Below are positions 54,301-64,000 of a stretch of 64,000 bases of DNA, piece by piece (the stretch's first letter is position 1; each line of letters starts with the position of its first letter). The translations under genes and the position numbers were made by a program. The notes under the pieces are model-generated. The model worked only from the letters and a program-made list of their open reading frames with translations. It ran no database searches and was not told the DNA's origin. The stretch covers positions 53,771,958-53,835,957 of the forward strand of contig JAAONU010000001.1 of NCBI GenBank assembly GCA_012932295.1, in the 5' to 3' direction. The stretch comes from Cyclina sinensis. Taxonomy: Eukaryota; Mollusca; Bivalvia; Venerida; Veneridae.

Positions 54301-57300
54301 GCTTCAAACCTCTTATTGGTATTGAGGCGTCTAGATTCAAATATCTTACTACTATGGCGGCGTCTAGCTTCAAGCTTTTTACCGGTACGGTGGTCGAGCT
54401 TGAAGCCTCTTACCTTTATGGCGGCGGCGAGCTTCAAACCTCTTATCGGTATGGCAGGGTCGAGCTTCATGTCTCTTACCGGTATGGTTGCGTCGAGCTT
54501 CAAGCCTTTACCTGTAAGGCGACGTCGAATTTCAAACCTCTTACCGGTATGGCAGCCTCGATCTTTAAGCCTCTTACCTGTATCGCGGCGTCAAGCTTTA
54601 AGCCTCTTACCGATATGGCAGCGTCGAGCTTCATGCTTCTTACCGGAATGGCGGCGGTGTTACACCGTATACAGCTTACGCTGGATACAGCTAACGCGTG
54701 GGCTTTATTTCCTTGATTAACAACGTATATGTATACAGCTTAGGTGAGTTTATTCGTGACTATGCCACGATTACAGCTGTATACGTTGGATATACCCGTT
54801 TACCTTTCAAATAGATCTGTTGTTCTAACTTGTTTAGCTCACATGGTGGTGTCGATGGTGATCGTACTGATGCTGTTGCTTCTACTGCTGGTGATGATGA
54901 TGATTACGACGATTATGATGACGATTTTGATTACAACGTTCAGTATTGTTAAAGTTACAATACCGCCTAATAAACAAATATAACATTATCGTCAATTTAT
55001 GCACATTCAGACCAATGCTTAGACAACTTGTTAATAAAGAAACTTTGCCGTTTATTTTCACTTACAACTTGACATTGTTCGTGGATGTCAGCGGATTTAA
55101 AATCACTTATTTTCATTTTCTTTAAGCTCTCCACCATTTCATGGATTAAGCCGGAAGATGCTAATTTGCACACATTAGTTATTTTTAGAAACAACATATT
55201 TTATTTACAGGACCTGATAGATTTAGTGCTTATAAGTATTCTAAAGAACGTACTTTTTACAGCTTTTTCTCAGTATTGTTTAGGATTTGACGACCACTCT
55301 TCCGAGTACGTTTTGTTGAATTAATTTACGTTTTGATTGATCGACTATTGTTATTTAAAGTCACGTGTTCACATTGATCATTGACATTGACGTCTCGTTT
55401 TACCGATATTGGCGAAGTGCTTTCTACATTTTCTGAAGCAATTTAAGACCGGCAGGTCATAAAATATTTTGGATCATTGAGTCCTGGTGTATCTTAAGCA
55501 CATCTTGCCATACACGAAAAATAATCGTGAAGATAGGGTGCTGATAATATTTTTAAGCATTCTACAGTTCTTATTTTGTTTATTTTTTATGACGATTATG
55601 AGGAGTATTATAACTTGAGTCTCAACCAATCAAAAATGAGCTATAATTGCAGCACCTCGACGTATACATCTTACAGTAAGCTGTATTCGGCGTAAGCTAT
55701 ATCATAGTGTAACAAAGCAGTTAGACATTTATAATAACTGACCACACATTTTTATATTCATATTCTAGGGAGGTGTTCGTAAATGAGACGGACTACAATG
55801 CGACGAAAAAATATAACGAAAATTCCACTGCGTACATCAAGACAAGAGACAATATTCCCCTGTACCAACAGAGGTAATTAGGCTCCATTTTGTTTCTTGA
55901 ATCAAAGATTCGTAGACAGGATAAGAAATTAAAACGAATCATGAAAGATCAGAACCAGTTACTGGTAGGCAAATATTTCCGTTCCATTCCCATCGGAACA
56001 ATGTGGGTAGATAGTCTCACTAACCTACCGCATTGAACAGTTCCTGAAGTATATTAACCCGGTATGAAATTGTCTAGTTTTTTACAGTCTTAAAACAACA
56101 TGACTGGCTATTTACTGGAACAATTAGGATATTACAGGATGTAAATATAACCACAGTAGTAAATATCGTTCAAAACCTAGGTGATTTTTCAAAGCAGAAA
56201 CGTGCAAATAAGCAAATAAATGATAGTAATATATCAAGAATAACATGAATACTTTTCAGCGTTAGGCTCGCTTACACGACCATGGATCTCAGCAATGAGG
56301 CATATGACTTGTTTCGGGACACTCTGGCTTTCTATTCCTTCATGGATGATACCGTAGCCTCATTAGCTGTACCTGTCCGAAATCCAGATGTTCCTTCCTA
56401 TCCGACATCAGTGAAAACTATCAAAGAGGGAATGGACCAGATCCCACAGAAGTTAATAGAGGAATTTCTCAACTATTCTACAAGGTATATCATCTACATA
56501 ATATATTCGACTTTATCATCTGAGCAAACTTCCGAAACTTTTCTACAGTTTTCGCATAAAATATTCTTTCTCTACACTGTCACGACTTGATCGAAGTCTT
56601 ACAAAAAGTATTATGTCTTTGGGTTTTATTTTTCATGTACAGTGCTCTATGTCCAAATTCTTTATTATTCTCCTTCAAATGAATTTCAACGCTGACTGTT
56701 TTACAATATTGGCTTTTTATCAACAAAGTCGGCTTGTCCACATCCATCATGTTTCAGAAAGAAACTTAACATGCTAGTCTGTTACCAGTGTTTTTGTAAA
56801 GATTTTGGAATCATAGTCTACATGTTTAGACCTTAATCTAGACAAGTTTGGTTCTAAAGTTTTCATGTATGGGCCGTTTTAAGCGTTTGATACATTAAAG
56901 TCCCAAGATCACACCAAGAACGATGTCTTACCGGCGGAAATTATCTCTGTTTTGTACCAAAACTATTTCTAACTTTGCTATTTAAAATAGTAAACCAATG
57001 AGCATGATATGCAAAAAATATAAAAGCTTTTTCATGAGGAAATGGATTGAATACAAAAAAACACATATGTCAACATTGTTTTATAGTGTATTGAACATGG
57101 TTCGATCATTATTCAATCAGCACATCTATTTTTCTATATTTATAAAATCAATTTGTCACTTTAAACATTTGTTTAAATCTATCTTGTCAAAACAAGATTG
57201 GCAACAACAAAGGCAGCCTTAGTCTGGGAATTCTAGACACTTTATGCGAACATTTATCTTCCATTTTGTAGACACAGTCTTAGAAAAAATCACCGGCTAA

Positions 57301-58356
57301 GGAAGATCTCTAAAACTGGATATGGAGGACATCATCTGGATTTTCAGAAAACGGAAACATTTAATGACGTCACAGCAGATTCTGACAATGTAAGGTTGCA
57401 GTTTAAAACTAAAGATAACTCTGTAAAAAAAATCAAAAATCAAAAATAAAAAAATAAAATCGCTTTTTCTTGAGAAAAAAAAAACGTGCCAGAATTTAGC
57501 CATGAAAGGTGGTCCAAGAACCTAACAACTAAATTGCAATTCACGTATTTGAATATTTTGAATAAATACTTGAAACTGAATATGCAGATTACAATTCGAT
57601 ATGAACTATAAGATTTTGTCAAGTTAAACGTTATGTAATCTACTACAGTATATTATCCTAATAACTACTTTGTCTTTTAAGGATATATCTATTGTGTCCG
57701 TCTGTGCACGGAAAGTTGTACTTGCTGTACCAAAAATGGCGCTGAGTGAGATTGAATGGGAAGGTCTAAAGCAGACGGAAATTAAAGACATTCTGGAAAA
57801 TTCGTCAAAAAATGCCCCAGCTGCTAAAGTTTTCCTCGCATATAATGAGCCGTGGTGGAGAAACCTAAAATTGGCTACAGGGCACACAGTGTCAGATCTC
57901 CCAAACCGGCAGACGTACGATTTCGGGACGTCACATGACTCCAACAAATCCGTTCTTCTCGCTGTATACGCAGACATGGAAGATGTAAAGATCTGGCGGG
58001 AGCTGCAGTCTCTGGGCAAGTCGTTTAGTAATTGCTCGCTCGCAGGCTGGAACTGTATCAGCGAAAAGGCAGTAGAATATGTACATAAGTATTTAGCTGA
58101 AATTTTTAACATTTCTGTGAGCAACATTCCGTATCCAATAGATGGCGCTTTGGTGTTATGGGACAGTTACCCATATGGTGCTGCTTGGCATGTTTGGAAA
58201 CCAGGATACTTGTGGAGGAACGTTCAGGACAAAATGATTCAGCCGATACCAAGTGAAGATGTATTTATATCGTCAGGGATTTTTACTTCCGGCGAAGGAG
58301 ATAGCTGGTCAGAGAGTGCTCTAAGTTCGGCAGAAGTGGTTCTGACAAAGTTATAA
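51301..58356 (+). CDS. Flavin L-amino-acid oxidase (achacin/aplysianin-like), seven exons, 543 aa
   Basis: Exons: 51301-51418, 52371-52568, 53066-53258, 55769-55873, 56260-56484, 57272-57389, 57682-58356. Borders are GT/AG and the phases sum to 1632 nt. Exon 1 has a basic N-terminus and a hydrophobic stretch (TIVLAGTIIFVLAVTATFLG), a signal anchor or uncleaved signal. Exon 2 has the FAD dinucleotide motif IIGAGIGGSY and RVGGR, then ELGGMRF. Exon 3 has LLNETAHSLGL. Exon 7 has CARKVVLAVPK, the long substrate domain, and the C-terminal FAD block (FISSG, GDSWSESALSSAE). Such oxidases turn L-amino acids into keto acids, ammonia and hydrogen peroxide; several mollusc members are antibacterial mucus or ink proteins. 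Length fits the family. A role in defence is inferred from relatives. Intron 3 contains a MITE and a minisatellite. Confidence 0.9.
53334..53753. mobile_element. MITE copy 2: TIR element with internal tRNA-like domain
   Basis: 420 bp with perfect 17-bp inverted ends (AGCGACTGACTCACAGA) and TAA on both sides. The minus-strand tRNA-like domain (about 53516-53461) keeps GTGGCTCAGTGATGTAG and GGGTTGGAATCCC. It is similar along its length to the copy at 26917-27326. It lies in intron 3 of the oxidase gene. Confidence 0.85.
54000..54655. repeat. 33-bp minisatellite, about 20 units
   Basis: The unit is CCTCTTACCGGTATGGCGGC then GTCGAGCTTCAAG, with many point changes. Because 33 is divisible by three, several frames on both strands stay open (for example 54255-54716 plus and 54503-54147 minus), giving repetitive peptides. 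It lies in intron 3 of the oxidase gene between unrelated sequence, so a coding role is unlikely. Confidence 0.9.
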
Positions 58357-60337
58357 CGCCTCAAGCTCTCAATAAGTATTACCGAATGTAAATTAAATAA
58401 GGATGCAGTTTGTTTCTTTGTTTTATAGACTAAAGCAAAGGCTCAACCCATTATATAAATGGAAATTTGAAATTCCAAGCACGGATAAATGCAGATAAAA
58501 AGTGCAAATAATCTTAGAAGGTCATGTAATCGCTGTTTTAAAATGAGTGAAAAATAGTATAATGATTACCTTAACGGACATCAAAGCTTGTCCTGCCAGT
58601 TACAGACCATTTTCTGCTAAGTTAATTGAAGCACATATTTCATCTTATTTTTCTTAAGGTCCCTTGTATTAGTAACCACCATTAAACATTCTGTTAATGA
58701 AACAATTTTTTTCTTCCTATTTATTTGTTGCATAACAGATAGTCAGTTGCATGCTAGCGGCCCATAAACCTAACCATCGGTGTTATAAAACCTCCGACCA
58801 ACGTTATTTTGGCCGGATGTAAAGGTAAATTCATTTCTGTTGTCGGGGTTTAAGATGGTTATATGGTCAACTGTCGAATTTAAATCAAAAATTGTTCAAC
58901 GGTCGACTACCGGTTTTTTTTGTAGATTATTGGGTCAGGCGTCGACTGTCTTGTTTTAAGGTGAATACAATGTAATTGGGTCATCCGTCGACTGCCGGTT
59001 TTTAAGGTAGAAAAAGGAGTCGATTGCCGGGTTTGAAGGTTGAAAATTTGGTCTGCCGGGTTTTAATGTGAATTATTAGGTCAGCCGTCGACTACCATGT
59101 GTTAAGGTTGATTAATCGGTCAACTGTCGACTGCAGAATTTTAATCTTGATTATTGGATCAACCGTCGACTGCCTGGTGTAAAGATGAATTACGTGGTCA
59201 ACCGTCGACTGCTGGGTTTTAACGTAGATTCGTGGATTACTGGGTCAACGGTCGACTTCCAAGTTTATGGTGGATTAACTGATCAGCCGTCGACTTCCGG
59301 ATTTAAACGTGGATTATTGGGTCAATCGTCGACTGCCGGTTTTAATGTGCACTAATGAGTCAACTGTCGACAACTGGGTTTTAGTGGTGATTATAGGGTG
59401 AATTGTTGTCTGCTGGAATTTAACGTGGGTCATATGGTTCCCGAATTCAACAACTGATCAAATCAAACGTTTCTACACAAAGAACTGATTAACATAGTTT
59501 TTATTTACTTAGATATGTATTCATTTTTTTGCAAATATATTTTCATTATAAAAGTAGAATTGAGTAAAAACATTAGTAACTGATTATAATTTTAAAATAG
59601 CAGAAAACAAAACGTACTGCTATTATAAGCTTTTAGGAAACTCTTTTCAGAACTATAAAATGTCTCTGTGGAAGGTAAAATATTTTGATATTTACACAAG
59701 AAAGAGTTTGGAAAGTGTTTCCCGCAGGAAACTGTTAAAGACTACTGCATGTATTGTGGCAATAAATATTTCAGAAAACGTCGATATAAAAAATTCTTAT
59801 TGTGAGTATTTTAAAAAGTATTTATAAATGAGTATGTAAATGATAAAATAAACTTGAAAAAATAAAGATAAAAAGTTTTTGCATTATATCTTGCGTTAAA
59901 AGTGTTTGAGTAAGTCACATGTACTTAAAGCCAACAGACTCGAAAACGAGTTCTCGTTTGAAAGAAAAAGAAATATTTACAACTTTCTGAGTATAAATGA
60001 GGAAGATAATAAAAACATTTTCGAATGTTTGTAGGCTTTAAGTATTTCATAGTATATCACAAAAAAATTGCATTGCTTTTATATTTGTACTTTCAACACA
60101 TTGTGGATTTCTTCAATTGTAAGTTGTTTAATATACATGTACACGTATTCATTATCGACAAATACATACATACTGATCAACAGTAACTTTGTCGAATATG
60201 TCAAGAACACTTTTTTTACATAAACATAGATTTATAAAGAGGATATTGTCAAAAATGTAATCTTCAATGTTTCACCTGAGCATTACTACAAATGCGCTCA
60301 GTATTCTCCATTACGCATGCGCCTGAGATGTGCAATA
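58357..60337. other. Intergenic region, mostly AT-rich, with one minisatellite
   Basis: Convergent 3' ends of the oxidase and ABC transporter genes face this gap. Apart from the GTCGAC minisatellite (58860-59440), nothing recognisable was found; 59450-60330 is AT-rich with no ORF of note. Confidence 0.5.
58860..59440. repeat. GTCGAC minisatellite, about 40-50-bp period
   Basis: About a dozen diverged units of the form GGGTCAACCGTCGACTGCCGG followed by TTTTAAGGTGGATTATT. GTCGAC (a SalI site) is kept in about eleven of them, while the spacing varies from 38 to 52 bp. Confidence 0.85.
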
Positions 60338-63300
60338 TCACAGTTTTGTACTGTAAGAATCTTCATCATAAAAACTGTTCTTAGATGGCATAATGTAAGG
60401 ATCGTCGTATGTCGTTGATAATCTTGGTTTAAATGGCTCTGCTTTGAAGGAAGGGTTTGTTCTGCCGTAATAGGGGTTAGCAATAGCAGAGTTTTGTGGA
60501 CCGTTGTTGTAACTATCCCGTTCACTGCTTGCTGAGTTTGCATCTGATATATCAACCGCTGCACCATCTGTTTGTTCTCTTGCAAAGTTTAAGAAAATCT
60601 GAAAAAGATTGACAAAATTATAATTATGAAAGGAACTGTGGTAGAAATTTCATAAAGATGGTTCACTAAGGAAGAAGTAATTTATATTTAATGCTTCATA
60701 CATTTATCTGTGTTGCTTTAAAGCCATTTATTACCGATTTATTAACAGCTGCACTTTTGATCTGATTATTCTAACACTATCCGCAATTTGCCGACAATAA
60801 ACAAAGAAGGAATTGAGCGTGATATATCAGGCAGTATAGCACGCTGAATACAAGCGCGCGCCCGCTGACGTCACTGAGAACGCCACTGTTAAATAGTGCA
60901 TATACTTACGTCCCTTATAAATATACGTACGTGTTAGAATGGAAATAGATTTTAACATTTTCGTGATCTACCGTCGTATATATCACGGTTTCTCGTTCAT
61001 ATGCGTAATTATTTAATCACTCAGGCCTACGGCCTTCGTGATTAAATTACTACGCATCTGAACTCGACACCGTGATATATCAGACGGTATATCACTCAAA
61101 CTTAAAATCTATTTCCTAAATAATTTCCGGTGTCTTACTTTCAAAAAGTCAAATATATGCAATACTTCGTGTGACATCAGTGCTCACATGCTAAAGATAC
61201 ATGACAGTCAAGTTAAATGCTGAGAACACGATGACTGTTCAAAAAGCACGTATAAATGTCAGGAATGACAAATTCTTTCATTTCTAAGAGGTATGTGAAT
61301 GTGAATTTATTCCTATAAAATTGTACAATTCAAGCCTGGGTTGGTCATTTAAGATATTATATTAATTTCCCATTTTTTCCTCAACTGTTCTCAACAAAAA
61401 CATTTTAGTAAAACAACTGGCTATGTGTGTTACACATATGTTAAGTAAGTGCATATTTATCGTTAATTACCAGGGTCACTTTGACTACAATAACTTTAAA
61501 ACCTACAATATATCTGAATAAAGAAGCAAACACTAATATTGATGCCCCAGTATGGGTTAATCATGTTTGATTTTTTAAATTAGAGATGGCAGATCGCTTT
61601 TGTCCTTATCTGAACATGTTTTATTGCAGTATTACCTTGATAAACCTCTCCATTTCATAATTAAACTCGCTGACAAAAAGCTTGTTCTGAAGAACTTGTT
61701 ACTTACTGTATCTAGAGTGGTTTGGGAAACTGTGTAATACAATATGTTATATCTGGCTTTTTCTCTTTCCAAGATGCCAAACAAGTCAGATATTCTGATT
61801 GCTTCCCTTGGAATATCAAGCTGCACGACATTCACGTGATGATCCTGAGAAATTAGGAGAAAAATTTGTGTTAAAGTAATTATTTTCACATTAATGCAGA
61901 AACAAAATGGCTTTCTCTGTTTTCGCCAAAAACACTGACATTTATTTTATTGATATACTCAATGCTAAATACGCCAGGCGCGGGTTTTGAAAGATAACTT
62001 ACTTGACACTTGTCAAACTGTCGCTTATTTTAAACGTTCTGCTACAGTAAGGAGTTGCAAATCATGCCAGTTCTCCTCAGTGTATGTCCTAAACTATTGA
62101 AAGTAATAAGTGTAAATATCTGCAGTTCATCGAATCACCGAAGAATAACTTCAAAGTTTACTAAAAACCAAAATAATGCACATGCCTAGAACAAAGCCAA
62201 TTTACACAGACCAACAGAACTTTGAGATTACTTAGGATAACTTACTGTAACACTTGCTCTTGGGAAGTATGTATTTATCAACTCGTACATCCTGGCCATG
62301 GAATCAGATAATCCCGCCACATATAGTGTCACTGTATACCCGTCTCCATACCTAGATGTTAAAATTCATAGAATTAATAGCTCAAGGACATAGTGTGAAT
62401 ATCTTTTAAGCTTAAATAGCACAAAGATTGTGAAAGCATGTCTGAAGTTTTTCTTTATACAATATTAATAGAAAGCTTTTTTAAGAAAGCAAATATACAG
62501 GTTCTGCTAAATTAAGAAACAACTCAGTAAACCTGACGAAAAGTTCTATTGCTTAATTGTGCTATAAAGATCATGTTCATTGTGTGACAAACAAACACTA
62601 TACAATGGCTTGCTTCTTATGAAAGCCCTATTTTATCCATGGCAAATATAAAAATTAAGGCAAGTTGCCCGTAACAATGACTAGGTAGTAATAAATTAAT
62701 CTAGATTTATAAAGATAATAATTAATAACAAATGCAAATCAAAGCTCCAAGTTTTCCACTTACGCTACGTTTTGATCAATCATAAACATATACACAAATG
62801 ACCTACTTTTGCTTTAGATGCTGCGACGTTCCCAGACATTTGAATTCTCCATTGACCATAATCCCAATGCGATCACACAGAATATCACATTCTTCAAGAC
62901 TGGTAAAATTAAAACAAAAAGAAGAAATTTAGATAAGTTAATAAATATAAAAAATGTTTTGTATCTTTGGAAAAGAATAGACTTAAGGGCAGTTCTGATT
63001 TACGTACTGAGTACTTTCAAAGGAAATGTCTTATCTGTCTGTTTCAAACATTTTACAAGGTTCAGTTCTTTATTCAGAAGCACTGGGAAACGTTTTGCAT
63101 TAAGCCCCCAAAAGGCAAGTAGAAAAGTGAAAATGGGCAGAGATGAAAGGACTGAAAGCGCATTGCTTTTACTCCCACCTTTTACCACTTGTTTAAACAT
63201 TTAGTATTGCAATACATTAGAATAATCAGGAATGGTTTACCTATGAGAGGTAAGAATAATTGCCTGTCCATTTCTTTTGGCCTCCAACAAGCAGTTCCAT

Positions 63301-63720
63301 ACCAAACGTTTGGCTTTAGGATCCATTCCACTTGTTGGCTCATCCTAGAAATTGATTTATACATATTTTTGGAACAGCATGTAAATTCATATATGTGTAA
63401 AGATTTAGATTAAAGACTATGATTGTGATATCTTAGGTTTTAGATTAATATTCAACAGTACTGATCAAACATGCCTTCTGTGGTGTTTAGTTAACAAGTT
63501 TTCTGTTCAAGTACCTTTGTTTACTTTAGTATTCATTACAGTATGACATATATTTTATCCAGATTAAAAAGGTATGTATACATACAAGTAAGACAACAGC
63601 TGGATCTCCCAAAAGTGCCACAGCTAATGACAGTTTCCTCTTCATACCTCCACTACATGACTTCACGATCTTGTTCTTTATCTTGCCAAGGTCAAGCATG
63701 TTCATAACTTTCTCCACAGC
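60338..63720 (-). CDS. ABCA-type ABC transporter, C-terminal six exons (partial)
   Basis: Exons in sense order: 63720-63586, 63344-63241, 62899-62807, 62351-62246, 61844-61707, 60598-60338, all with GT/AG borders and matching phases, ending in TGA. Exon 1 listed carries the ABC signature in [20 protein letters not shown] and the Walker B strand VVLL. The next exon completes it with DEPTSGMDP (Walker B Glu and D-loop) and ends at the H-loop, ILTSH. Later exons carry [16 protein letters not shown] and [13 protein letters not shown], then IFLNFAREQ, typical of the region after the second nucleotide-binding domain of subfamily A. The last about 75 residues are a polar tail with tyrosines. Subfamily A proteins move lipids or related compounds across membranes. 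Walker A and the membrane domains are upstream of the window edge; nothing in 63721-64000 could be assigned as an exon. Confidence 0.88.
60942..61116. repeat. Inverted-repeat (MITE-like) element
   Basis: Arms of roughly 45-48 bp (60942-60990 and 61070-61116) pair imperfectly: GGAAATAGATTTTAA/TTAAAATCTATTTCC and ATATCACGGT/ACCGTGATAT. The centre holds a second hairpin around GGCCTACGGCC. Another partial arm (GTGATATATCAGGCAGTATAGCAC) is at about 60818. It lies in the last intron of the ABC transporter gene. Confidence 0.7.
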
Positions 63721-64000
63721 CTGAAAACAATATATGCCACAATACATTGTGTCATTTATTCATCTGTATGACAAGACAGCAATTTTTAAAACAACTGCTT
63801 GTGATTTCTTTAAAGCACTCTGGGTGTGGTTGCTAAAGTCATCTTTTCTAGGAAGTTTATACACCAATAAATTACATGAAAGAGGCTTGGATAAAATATT
63901 TTTAATATATTCATTAATAGACCTGTAAATTGGAATGATCTGAAAAAGGTTTGTTTACCGTCTGGATAGCCCATAATCATATAGAATGGGTGTTTGTTAC

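Noticed and set aside
54255..54716. 153-residue ORF
   Set aside because: Reads through the 33-bp minisatellite; open only because the unit length is a multiple of three.
62818..63204. Plus-strand 128-residue ORF
   Set aside because: Antisense to ABC transporter exons and intron; no motif of its own.
63950..64000. Possible further ABC transporter exon at the right edge
   Set aside because: A GTAAAC donor-like site exists, but the encoded residues do not fit the expected segment or phase before the signature exon.

Overview
This is animal nuclear DNA, most likely from a bivalve mollusc. Genes are split by long AT-rich introns with GT/AG borders. A tRNA-headed SINE ends in an AAAC-rich tail, many 140-160 bp tandem repeats of a kind common in bivalves are present, and one host gene is a mollusc-type L-amino-acid oxidase. 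The species cannot be named from this sequence.

Layout. (1) 18-1406, minus: first coding exon of an ankyrin-repeat-like protein running off the left edge. (2) 1407-4821: repeats and an old insertion carrying a 5S rRNA-derived segment. (3) 4822-17038, minus: a complete, very young Ty3/gypsy LTR retrotransposon of 12.2 kb. It has identical 220-bp LTRs, a 4-bp target duplication, PBS, PPT, gag, a canonical -1 frameshift signal, pol ending in a PHD finger, and a third ORF that joins CCHC zinc knuckles to a TatD-type metal nuclease. About 27 RNA stem-loops that all display the pentaloop UACUU on different stems are scattered through it. (4) 17769-45121: a tandem duplication of a dicarbonyl/L-xylulose reductase (DCXR) gene with an FkbM methyltransferase gene nested antisense in it. 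Copy 1 keeps DCXR and has a broken FkbM; copy 2 has a broken DCXR and an intact three-exon FkbM. Copy 2 also holds a LINE fragment and a 758-bp palindrome. (5) 46714-49951: a PIF/Harbinger element with a Myb/SANT-like gene and a partial transposase. (6) 51301-58356, plus: a seven-exon flavin L-amino-acid oxidase gene with a 33-bp minisatellite in intron 3. (7) 60338-63720, minus: the last six exons of an ABCA-type ABC transporter.

The host genes have unrelated roles and show no operon logic. The most unusual unit is the Ty3 element: the loop family, the frameshift site, the nuclease ORF and the chromatin-reader domain together suggest a retroelement with extra layers of RNA recognition and DNA handling. 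Gene models were built by hand from reading frames, splice sites and codon phase; family names come from recognised motifs, not database searches.
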